This document shows, piece after piece, positions 35,914 to 43,320 of a DNA stretch of 64,000 nt. Under the pieces are notes generated by a model, which made no database searches, had not been told where the DNA came from, and saw nothing but the letters and a program-made list of their open reading frames with translations. A program made the position numbers and the translations under genes. Position 1 is the stretch's first letter; every line of letters starts with the position of its first letter. Source of the stretch: an uncultured bacterium (GTDB lineage: Bacteria; Armatimonadota; UBA5829); assembly GCA_938074205.1 (NCBI GenBank), contig CALJES010000015.1, positions 31,042-95,041 on the forward strand, read 5' to 3'.

Positions 35914-36690
35914 ATGAAATACGCATTTATGAGCTTTTCGACACCAACCCTGTCTTTTGAACAAATGCTCGACGTGGCCATCGCATATGGATATGATGGC
36001 GTTGAGCCCCGCCTGGATTCAAACCACGCTCACGGCGTCGAGGTAGGTGCTACGCAAAATGAGCGCCGTCAAATTCGAGATCTTTCTCAGCGCAAAGGTG
36101 TTGATATCGCTTGCATTGCAACGTCAATAAGATACTCCGACCCTGAACAGACCCAGGAAATGATCAAGCAAACACACGAGCGCATTGATTTGGCAGGAGA
36201 TGTCGGGGCTCCTGTTATCCGGGTTTTCGGCGGGCGTATTCCAGAAGGCCTAACGCGGGATCAGGCTATAGATCTTGTGGCAGACTCCTTGCGAGAGGTT
36301 GCGGACCACGCAGCTGAGCGGGGAGTTGTCGTGTGTTTGGAAACCCATGATGATTGGTGCGACCCCGCTCACGTGGCGGCCGTGCTTACCAGGGTGAACC
36401 ATTCGGCGATAGCTGCAAACTGGGACGTGATGCATCCGGTCAAGAGGGCAGGTGTCAGTATTGACAGCGCCTTCTATACTCTGAGGACATGGATTAAACA
36501 CCTGCACATACACGACGGTAATCAGGCAGGTCTAGTTCCAATTGGGCAAGGGGACATAGACCACCGCCGAGTTGTGGAGTTGCTGAAGAGTATAGACTAC
36601 AGAGGGTTCCTCAGTGGAGAATGGATAAACTGGGAGCCACCTGAGGTACATTTGCCTCGGGAATTGGCAACCATAAAAAGCTACGAGTAG
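35914..36690 (+). CDS. Sugar phosphate isomerase/epimerase (xylose isomerase-like TIM barrel)
   Basis: About 258 residues from ATG 35914 (MKYAFMSFSTPTLSFEQML). It is a TIM barrel of the AP-endonuclease-2/xylose-isomerase-like family: GYDGVEPRLD, VVCLETHDDW with a metal Glu, ANWDVMHP, LHIHDGNQ with the metal His/Asp and GEWINWE at the end are the expected metal-ligand positions. It likely isomerises or epimerises a sugar or inositol derivative together with Gfo/Idh-type dehydrogenases. ATG at codon 14 of the longest frame is chosen because the preceding codons lie in the promoter-like TATACT/TATGCT segment. Confidence 0.88.
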   Translation: MKYAFMSFSTPTLSFEQMLDVAIAYGYDGVEPRLDSNHAHGVEVGATQNERRQIRDLSQRKGVDIACIATSIRYSDPEQTQEMIKQTHERIDLAGDVGAPVIRVFGGRIPEGLTRDQAIDLVADSLREVADHAAERGVVVCLETHDDWCDPAHVAAVLTRVNHSAIAANWDVMHPVKRAGVSIDSAFYTLRTWIKHLHIHDGNQAGLVPIGQGDIDHRRVVELLKSIDYRGFLSGEWINWEPPEVHLPRELATIKSYE

Positions 36691-36708
36691 GCTGAAAAGA
36701 ACCTCTCG

Positions 36709-38286
36709 CTACTTGTTGTCCTGTTTGTTTTCGTCAAATCCTTTCTTTGCTAGAGATTCCTCCAGTGCTTTGATGGCTTCTAAAATTGGTTGAGGTGGGT
36801 TGAGCTCGCGGGCTTTTGAAATCAGGTCGCGAGCCTCGCTGTGTTTGCCCTGGTCAATAAGGAAAGACGAGAGTGTGATTAGGGCGCTCGGATCCCTGGG
36901 CTGCAGTTCTACCAGTTTTCGATAAGCACTCTCAGCTTCGCCCTTTGCGCCGCTTTCCTCTAGAGTTGTGCCCAAAGCGAAATAGGCTTCGGGCCAAGAT
37001 GGCGCAATTTTTAGAGCTTGCTTTATTAGATCCAACGCTGCCTGGTAGTTCTTCAGCCTCTTTTCTGCACGCGCTGCCAGAAGCTTAATCACAGGACTAG
37101 TGGGGGCCATTGCCTGAGCCTTTTTAACATATGTGCGGGCTTTTTCATACGTTTTCTCGTCGCCCAAGTAGAAGTCTGCAAGTGCTGCAACGGCTCTCAC
37201 GTCGTTTGGTGTCTTTTCGACAGCCTTTAAGAGTTCGGCTTCGGCTTCCGCAAGTTTCTTGAGCCCGATCAAAGCCAGTGCTTTGTTTGTCCGCAATGTG
37301 GGTAAGTCGGGGTCAATTCTCTCGGCCTCAGCAAAGGCCTTCAGCGCTTCGTCCAGCTTGCCTGCTCCAACCAGAGCAATCCCCAGCAGCAAATGAGCGT
37401 CGGCTTCATCCGGTCTAAGTTTTACGAGCGACTGGGCTTTTTCCAACGCAGCAGAAGGACGACCGGCTGCTATCTGAGTATATATTGCAGCTCTCAGTTG
37501 GAAAGCGTCGTTCGCGTCCTCTTTTTTCTTGACTGTCGCAGCAGGCGGATTGTAGAGCATTGACGTATCCACGCCGTGATCGCTTAGATACCGTGCTATC
37601 TGAGCTGAAATAGAACAGCGACCGAATGTGGTTCGTTGATCGCCGGATCCTATTGTCAGCTTGTTAAGAAACACTCCCACAACGTTCGATCCGCGGGCGA
37701 CCATAGATCCGTTTGGAATCGGCGTGTTGGGCTTCAGATCACTCAGAAACAGCCATTTCCATTTGCCGATCTCGGTTATGACAGCTTTGTCCGCCTGCCA
37801 TTCACCAACACTGAGCACGTAACTCTCGCCCCTTTTCTCTCGGGCTATCCCGTAGATTTCCGTGGGCCACTTGCTACCGTACGGCTCACCGCTCATAACT
37901 TGTCCTGCTGTAGCTACAGGAACTTTTCCGAATTCTGTAGCTTGCGCGAGAGGTGCGGCAGGCAAGCCCTTTATCGGCAACTTTAGCAAAGCGATATTAA
38001 GCTCTCTGTCGAGTGCCGCAACCTCACATTGCCATGCCTGACCTGTGTACGCTGAAATAAATATGGGGAAACGGATAGTCTGCTCCGTTTCGGGGCCGAT
38101 TTTTTCGACTACTGCGTCAGCTGTCGCAATAACCCAACTGCCATCCCCAACCACGAAGGACATACTCATCCAGCTTCCAGTGTCTCCAAATACCCGTATC
38201 ACTCCAGCACAATCGGCAAGTCCTGCACACCAAACCGAACTTGCCCAACTCCCGAATACGAGCCACACAGCGGCAAAAAACCGCAT
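36709..38286 (-). CDS. Exported pseudo-trypsin plus TPR protein
   Basis: 525 residues from ATG 38286, eight bases after GGAGG, with a signal peptide (MRFFAAVWLVFGSWASSVWC). Residues to about 245 resemble a trypsin-like/HtrA fold: FVVGDGSWVIATADAVVE aligns with the catalytic-His strand, but His is replaced by Asp, and the Ser region reads PNGSMVARGSNVVGV rather than GNSGGP. It is therefore probably inactive. From about 275 on there are seven or so TPR units. A periplasmic scaffold role is likely. It converges on the isomerase gene with an 18-base gap. Confidence 0.75.
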   Translation of the reverse strand: MRFFAAVWLVFGSWASSVWCAGLADCAGVIRVFGDTGSWMSMSFVVGDGSWVIATADAVVEKIGPETEQTIRFPIFISAYTGQAWQCEVAALDRELNIALLKLPIKGLPAAPLAQATEFGKVPVATAGQVMSGEPYGSKWPTEIYGIAREKRGESYVLSVGEWQADKAVITEIGKWKWLFLSDLKPNTPIPNGSMVARGSNVVGVFLNKLTIGSGDQRTTFGRCSISAQIARYLSDHGVDTSMLYNPPAATVKKKEDANDAFQLRAAIYTQIAAGRPSAALEKAQSLVKLRPDEADAHLLLGIALVGAGKLDEALKAFAEAERIDPDLPTLRTNKALALIGLKKLAEAEAELLKAVEKTPNDVRAVAALADFYLGDEKTYEKARTYVKKAQAMAPTSPVIKLLAARAEKRLKNYQAALDLIKQALKIAPSWPEAYFALGTTLEESGAKGEAESAYRKLVELQPRDPSALITLSSFLIDQGKHSEARDLISKARELNPPQPILEAIKALEESLAKKGFDENKQDNK

Positions 38287-38386
38287 TTTGCCTGCCTCCC
38301 ATCCATGAATTGTAAAGCGAAACCCCAAATCACTCTATACGTTCGACCCATAGCTGTTAAGGACACAATTATATTGCTTTTTCAAG

Positions 38387-40216
38387 CTATGGTAGACCGA
38401 AATAGTTGAGTATCCCTTTGGCTATAGCTTTGGCCATTGTTTGCTGCAACTGGGGGTTCTTAAGCATTTCTCGCTCTTTAGGGTTTGTGTGGAAAAGCAC
38501 CTCCGTAAGCGACGCAGGACATCCCGATTCCCACAAGACCCAGAGTCTGTACCAGTGCGTCCTTACACCTCTGAACTGAACTTCGGGATAGAAAGACTTT
38601 ATCGCTTCCAGCAATGACTTTTGGACGCATTCAGCTAGGTGTTTTCCTTCGCCTTCATCAGCATAAAATGTCCACGTTCCACCGCCGGGTGTCCCGTCGC
38701 CGGTTGCATCCGAGTGCAGCGACACAAGGGCGTCACAGTTGAGGCTTTTAGTGAGCTCAGTCTCATAGCGCAGGCTTACGAGTTGTTCCCGAGATTCGCG
38801 ACTTATGAATACCTCTATTCTTCCGTCCATCAGCAGTTCGTCGCGCACTTTAACGGCGATATCGTACATGTTCAGTCCCTCGTTGTACAGTTCTTCTCCA
38901 CCGGGTCCTCTAATTACGTTGTCGAATTGGCACGAGGGGTTCAGCATAACGCGCGGACGGAATTTGGGCAGGTCATTCCAATACAGGATCGGCAGGTTCT
39001 GAGGCGTGTCAATTAGAAGAAGCCTTCCCTCACCAGGACCAAAAGTCGTACGCCATATTGATCCGGGACCATCATCGTACACCGCTACAGCGAGGAGCCT
39101 CCCAGTCAATCGGCTTACTTCCCACAAACGTACCTTCTGAGAAAAGTAGACCTTTGCTGTTGTTGTGCGCCGAGGATTGCGATTCACCAACATTGCATAT
39201 TTCTGACCGTTGTCTGAGTCAAACTGCCCTATAACAAATTCACCGCCGGCAATCCTGCTTATCAAGCCTTTCTCAGGTAGCGGCTTAGTACCTTGTGGGG
39301 TATCGCCAGTGTGGTATACTGCCACAGACTTGAGCCGCATTAATGTCGGCGCGAGCTTCTGAAGCTCGTAGTTGATCTTCCGCACCTGTTCATATTTGGC
39401 TGTCGGTTTGCCATCTTTGCCAATGATGGCGTCGCCGTATTGCAGTGAGTGGTCACTAGGAGTTTCGTAGGTGAAGTACATTAGGCCGCGGGCTCCATAA
39501 GCTAAGGCTGTGTTAGACTGCCAGCGCAGATCCGCCTCCGACGGGTCTCTGTACGGCCCATGCGGGACCGAAAGCAGCGTGTAGATGAATGGAGTCACAT
39601 GCTTTATGGACTGCCTACGAATTATCTCCAGGTTTTCGAAATAATCCGGTCTTTCACCTGTTGACAGTAGCGCGTAGTGGTCGAAGCTGATGATCTTTGG
39701 CCGTACCGTTTTACAAAATTCGTCTACGTATTGCTCATAAGTGGGTTTCCCAAGCTGCTTACTAGTGGCATAAGTCGGAAAGAGATTGATGAATGCAATA
39801 TGCCTTGGATCTTTCTTCGCAAGGTACTTGCTCGTCGCAGCCAACCTTCGAAATTCGGACGCGTTCGGCTCATCCTTGACGTAGTAGCCCCACAGTGCAG
39901 GATGGGCACTATAATCTTCGATCAGTCCATCCAGGACAGCCGAGTAGTTACGTTGCATCGGATGCATGTTAACGACTCTATCGTCTATCAAGATTGCCTT
40001 GAGGCCGCGTTCAAGGCACAGGTCAAGAGCTCTCTTGTTTTGCTCAATGCTGCTGCCGAACATTATCAAGTTAAACCCTGCCTCTGCGGCTTGGGCGACC
40101 TTTTCGGGGCTTGCCTCGCTTGGTCCGCACCAGTAACCGATCAGAAACTCCTCGGCGAGGGTTTTAGTTTCCAGCAGGAGTACTGCGACGAAAAGTAATG
40201 CTGCTAGCCTATCCAT
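38387..40216 (-). CDS. TIM-barrel protein fused to N-acetylmuramoyl-L-alanine amidase-like domain
   Basis: 609 residues with a signal peptide (1-21). Residues 22-290 look like a glycosidase-type TIM barrel (GYWCGPSEASPEKVAQAA, LWGYYVKDEPN with a candidate acidic residue, ISFDHYALL, GLMYFTYETP). A linker beta domain follows to about 425, then an Amidase_3-like domain: NEGLNMYDIAVKV, DALVSLHSDA and SLTEVLFHTNPKE match three of the usual zinc or catalytic positions, but the first PGHGG His is replaced (NPSCQFDN). A murein or cell-wall glycan role is likely; activity is uncertain. Confidence 0.75.
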   Translation of the reverse strand: MDRLAALLFVAVLLLETKTLAEEFLIGYWCGPSEASPEKVAQAAEAGFNLIMFGSSIEQNKRALDLCLERGLKAILIDDRVVNMHPMQRNYSAVLDGLIEDYSAHPALWGYYVKDEPNASEFRRLAATSKYLAKKDPRHIAFINLFPTYATSKQLGKPTYEQYVDEFCKTVRPKIISFDHYALLSTGERPDYFENLEIIRRQSIKHVTPFIYTLLSVPHGPYRDPSEADLRWQSNTALAYGARGLMYFTYETPSDHSLQYGDAIIGKDGKPTAKYEQVRKINYELQKLAPTLMRLKSVAVYHTGDTPQGTKPLPEKGLISRIAGGEFVIGQFDSDNGQKYAMLVNRNPRRTTTAKVYFSQKVRLWEVSRLTGRLLAVAVYDDGPGSIWRTTFGPGEGRLLLIDTPQNLPILYWNDLPKFRPRVMLNPSCQFDNVIRGPGGEELYNEGLNMYDIAVKVRDELLMDGRIEVFISRESREQLVSLRYETELTKSLNCDALVSLHSDATGDGTPGGGTWTFYADEGEGKHLAECVQKSLLEAIKSFYPEVQFRGVRTHWYRLWVLWESGCPASLTEVLFHTNPKEREMLKNPQLQQTMAKAIAKGILNYFGLP

Positions 40217-40353
40217 GCAGAAACACTACCATCCGATGCATGGGCGTACTACGCCCCAGCTCTGAGCTTACCAATAACGGGAGATGCAGTCAAGGAGGTA
40301 AACCAATGCAGAATAGCGATCAGCTCCGCTTGACTATTGTCTAACCGGAATTG

Positions 40354-40388
40354 CCAAAGGGCGAGGACCTTAATTCCCCGCCCTTTGG
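40354..40388 (-). terminator. Terminator of the TonB-dependent receptor gene
   Basis: Perfect 10-bp arms CCAAAGGGCG / CGCCCTTTGG with a 15-base loop, 45 bases beyond the receptor stop. The T tract is weak. Confidence 0.55.
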
Positions 40389-40432
40389 TGGAGAGTCGCC
40401 TGGGTTTAGTGCTTGCGTCGCAAAGCGGCTCC

Positions 40433-42730
40433 TCAGAACTCCTTCGAAACACCTACGCTTATAAATCGTCCTGGTACCCAGGAGTCGGTTACTCGGGTGT
40501 TACCATCCCAGCGGTACTGCAGTGTTTGGTGAGAGTTGAACACGTTGAAGACATTAACGTGGAGCTGTCGACCAACACTGGACCAACTCTCAGGTAATTC
40601 AATGTGCAGTCCATAGCTCGCTACTAACCAAGGCCTGGCGCGCATAGCAATAGTAGGATCACCGAGGTCAAATCTTCCACTGCCGTAGTCGATACGAAAT
40701 GTGTGAGAGCTGCGCCCAAGCTTACATTCACCGACAAGTGAGAAAGTGTGTCGCTGATCCCAAGGCGTGTAGAACATCTCGTCTACGTATCCAAGATCAG
40801 CTCTGTTGGCTCTCGTCTTTTGATATGTGTATGACATCCATCCTCGCCAGTTATTAGACATCTTTTTCTGGAGAAAGACTTCCAATCCGCTTGACTTACC
40901 TCGACCGAGGTTGGAGTATGTAGACACGCCAGTATTAGGATCAACGTGTGTGTCACCCAAATTCTTATACTCGGTTCGGAACGGAGTGACACGCAGAGCA
41001 GTGTCTTCACTCAATTGCTTCTCGAATGACAGTTCAAAGTTGGTGCTGGTCTGGGGATCAGTTGAGCCGAGCCCTGGCATTGCTTGTTCAAGAGTCGGTC
41101 CGCCAGGGCCGAATATTTCCATATCTGGGTCGAAATAGACCTTCTGCACAGAAGATGCCGGAACGAATTTTGCAAACCTGCCCCAGTTGAGTTTCCATAC
41201 TGTGCGATCGTCTGGCGAATACGCCAGGCCAAATCGAGGTGTTGTTATACTACGATTCACATCCGGTATTGGTTCGCCCGAATAACCTGCGCCGGCTATG
41301 TATGTGTGGCCCTGTCGGTCATATTGAATTCTTTCATAACGGATACCCAGCTCCGATGTCCACTTATCATTTAATTTGATTTGATCCTGGAAGTAGAAGT
41401 CGGACTGCTGAGTATCCACATCAGCTCGGTAAAATGGGAAGCCAGGATACAAATAATAGCTATTGTCGGACGCAAGGAAAGACGCGCCGGTTTTTAGCAA
41501 ATGTTTGTGTCCTAGCTGACTTGCGAAGCCGAGCTGAAGTCCCGTTCGCTCCGAACCTATCTTTGCATACACGCCGTACTTTCCGACCAGGTTTTGCTCG
41601 ATATCCGTCTTCATAAAGTACGGCCTAATTGTGACAAAGGATGCAGGACTAAAATTGTGGCTCCACGTAACGGCACCCACTGTGTATTCCTGGCGCATAA
41701 AGTCGAGCTCATGCGGGGTTGGCAGACCGTTGTCTCCTGTATCGTGATAAGTGTCGGTGTTTCCCAATAGTGAGCCCGACATTGCAAGTAGCGTGACGGT
41801 ATTGTCCTTTGAGGGCCAAACGAGCTTGGTTACGGCATCGTAATATTGCTGCTGCTTCAGTATCGGTCCGTCCAGATCTGTTTTCTGAGCAGCGGCTGCT
41901 ATGTAGTAGTTGAATGTGTCGCCTGTGCCCGATCCAAACTCTATCTGTCCGTCGCGATATGAGTAATCGCCACCCTCTAGGTTCATCTTAAGTCCGGCGA
42001 CCTCCGCGCCAGTTTTCTTTACCTCGTTCAGAACACCGGAAATTGCGTTGCCATACTCGGCAGCAAATCCTCCCGTATAAGCTTGCAGTTTACTGACACC
42101 AGTAGTGAAGAGATTTGTGCCAAACATTCCCGTGTTTGGGTCTGTTATGGGTATGCCTTCCAGGTACCAGCCAGTCTGATCAGCCTTGCCGCCGCGCACG
42201 TGGATCTGACCACTGCCGCTTGGCTCTACGACTACCCCAGGCAACGCACTCAATACTCCGGTTGCGCTTCGGACAGTGCTGGGATCAAGCCTGGTGAGGG
42301 GCTCCTGCTGCGCTGTTACAAGGTTGAGGGCGTTAACAACGTCGCGCTGAATCATGGGCCTCGGCCGCGTGATCACAACCTCTTCTTCCTGAGTGACCTC
42401 TTCTTGCATTACTATCTCTACGTGGCTTCGATGGTCCATGGTCACTTGAATTTCGCCGAGGGTCGTTGTCGCATAACCGACCAACTCAGCACGTATCTCA
42501 TAGTCACCGGGAGGAACGTTCGTAATAGTGAATTTTCCTTCTGAATCGGTTACCGTGGATAGGGTAGTCCCTTCGAGAATTATGTTTACCCCCGAAAGAG
42601 GTGTATTGTCTTTGGCGCTGCGGACCATACCTGCTACTATACCTGTAGTACCTGCACCAACCCAGATCGCCAACGACGCTAGAATGCACACTACGGAGCA
42701 TAAAGCGATCAGTTTATGCGCTTGATTCAT
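40433..42730 (-). CDS. TonB-dependent receptor with N-terminal carboxypeptidase-regulatory domain
   Basis: Outer-membrane receptor of about 765 residues from ATG 42730. Signal peptide, then a carboxypeptidase-regulatory/CNA-B-like domain (GTTGIVAGMVRSAKDNTPLSG, about 25-110), a plug domain (VRSATGVLSALPGVVVEPSG, IHVRGGKADQTGWYLEGIPI) and a 22-strand-type barrel ending in F (FISVGVSKEF), the normal BamA recognition residue. It takes up a large ligand using TonB-ExbBD energy, which are not in the window. The upstream CACATT/AATGTG palindrome may regulate it. It proves an outer membrane. Confidence 0.92.
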   Translation of the reverse strand: MNQAHKLIALCSVVCILASLAIWVGAGTTGIVAGMVRSAKDNTPLSGVNIILEGTTLSTVTDSEGKFTITNVPPGDYEIRAELVGYATTTLGEIQVTMDHRSHVEIVMQEEVTQEEEVVITRPRPMIQRDVVNALNLVTAQQEPLTRLDPSTVRSATGVLSALPGVVVEPSGSGQIHVRGGKADQTGWYLEGIPITDPNTGMFGTNLFTTGVSKLQAYTGGFAAEYGNAISGVLNEVKKTGAEVAGLKMNLEGGDYSYRDGQIEFGSGTGDTFNYYIAAAAQKTDLDGPILKQQQYYDAVTKLVWPSKDNTVTLLAMSGSLLGNTDTYHDTGDNGLPTPHELDFMRQEYTVGAVTWSHNFSPASFVTIRPYFMKTDIEQNLVGKYGVYAKIGSERTGLQLGFASQLGHKHLLKTGASFLASDNSYYLYPGFPFYRADVDTQQSDFYFQDQIKLNDKWTSELGIRYERIQYDRQGHTYIAGAGYSGEPIPDVNRSITTPRFGLAYSPDDRTVWKLNWGRFAKFVPASSVQKVYFDPDMEIFGPGGPTLEQAMPGLGSTDPQTSTNFELSFEKQLSEDTALRVTPFRTEYKNLGDTHVDPNTGVSTYSNLGRGKSSGLEVFLQKKMSNNWRGWMSYTYQKTRANRADLGYVDEMFYTPWDQRHTFSLVGECKLGRSSHTFRIDYGSGRFDLGDPTIAMRARPWLVASYGLHIELPESWSSVGRQLHVNVFNVFNSHQTLQYRWDGNTRVTDSWVPGRFISVGVSKEF

Positions 42731-42848
42731 CCTATTGACGCCCCCTTGTTTGTGTATTCGAAGCCACGACTTCGCCGGCAAGCCTTGGGCAAAATCTACT
42801 CCAAGAGTTCATTATCGGCAAATACCGGCAAAAATATCAGGTTACGCA

Positions 42849-42862
42849 CACATTACAATGTG
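42849..42862. promoter_or_regulatory. Palindromic operator candidate
   Basis: CACATT-AC-AATGTG is a perfect 6+6 palindrome in the divergent region between the TonB receptor gene and the riboswitch-controlled module. It fits a dimeric regulator site. No protein can be named. Confidence 0.35.
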
Positions 42863-42907
42863 GCACAAGCACCATGACAACGCAAATAGGGCTGCGGTTC
42901 AGCTTCC

Positions 42908-43003
42908 GATAAAGGCAAACCACGGGAAACCGTGGGGCGCAAAGCCATTGGGACTGCCTCTCTGAGCGATGCTCGGGGAAATGTTTGCCAGGCTGCCGAA
43001 GCG
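42908..43003 (+). ncRNA. GEMM-I cyclic dinucleotide (c-di-GMP-I) riboswitch aptamer
   Basis: The conserved core is present in order: GGCAAACC (42914-42921), hairpin CACGG-GAAA-CCGTG with a GNRA tetraloop, GGGCGCAAAGCCA (to 42936), a P3 stem CTCTGAGC-GAT-GCTCGGGG with two G-U pairs, and the closing GGCTGCCGAAGC. P1 (GGCA/TGCC) and P2 (GCC/GGC) pairings can be drawn. Consensus GEMM-I RNAs bind cyclic di-GMP; variants bind cyclic GMP-AMP, and I cannot settle which from sequence alone, though the downstream HD-GYP/GGDEF gene favours c-di-GMP. Confidence 0.85.
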
Positions 43004-43097
43004 AACCGGTCGTAACATACCGCTTTTCTAGGGGCGAGGTGTATCCAAGGCGGATGTTACGTAGCGGTTTGTTCCGGCAGCCTGGCATTCTGTTTTT
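42986..43097 (+). terminator. Riboswitch expression platform: terminator sharing the aptamer 3' strand
   Basis: The segment 42986-43018 pairs with 43054-43086 (perfect core GCCAGGCTGCCG / CGGCAGCCTGGC) and is followed by TTTTT at 43093-43097. The left arm is the 3' part of the aptamer (P2 and P1 strands), so aptamer and terminator exclude each other. Ligand binding should therefore prevent termination, giving an ON switch. Confidence 0.75.
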
Positions 43098-43116
43098 GGT
43101 AGTTGAGGTGGTTCAT

Positions 43117-43293
43117 ATGATCAAGCTGTATGATGTCGGAATGGAGCCCATTGTTGTTACGAAAGGAAGCAAATGCTCGGAAGAGTCTGGTCGCAAGGTA
43201 ACCGCTCGGCTCGATTTCAACACCATTAAGAACCTGCTTTTCCTTGTCGAACACCCAGATCCAGCTGATCCGGATCTGCGGATGGCCGCGTAG
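43117..43293 (+). CDS. Small protein (58 residues) under riboswitch control
   Basis: ATG 43117 follows GAGGTGG at good spacing, directly after the riboswitch terminator. The 58-residue product (MIKLYDVGMEPIVVTKGSK...) has no signal peptide or membrane helix and no family I recognise. A central segment TARLDFNTIKNLLFLVEHPD looks folded, and one Cys is present. It is followed after 27 bases by the HD-GYP/GGDEF gene and is probably co-transcribed with it. It may be a regulator of that enzyme or a leader ORF; both are inference. Confidence 0.6.
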   Translation: MIKLYDVGMEPIVVTKGSKCSEESGRKVTARLDFNTIKNLLFLVEHPDPADPDLRMAA

Positions 43294-43320
43294 TCCAACA
43301 AGAGTAGGACTTATTTTGCG

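Noticed and set aside
39677..40198. 173-codon open frame on the plus strand
   Set aside because: Antisense to the TIM-barrel part of the amidase fusion; no supporting motif.
42731..43100. Cobalamin riboswitch for the TonB-dependent receptor
   Set aside because: No B12 box or GCCACTG core on the minus strand; the conserved blocks read on the plus strand and fit GEMM-I.
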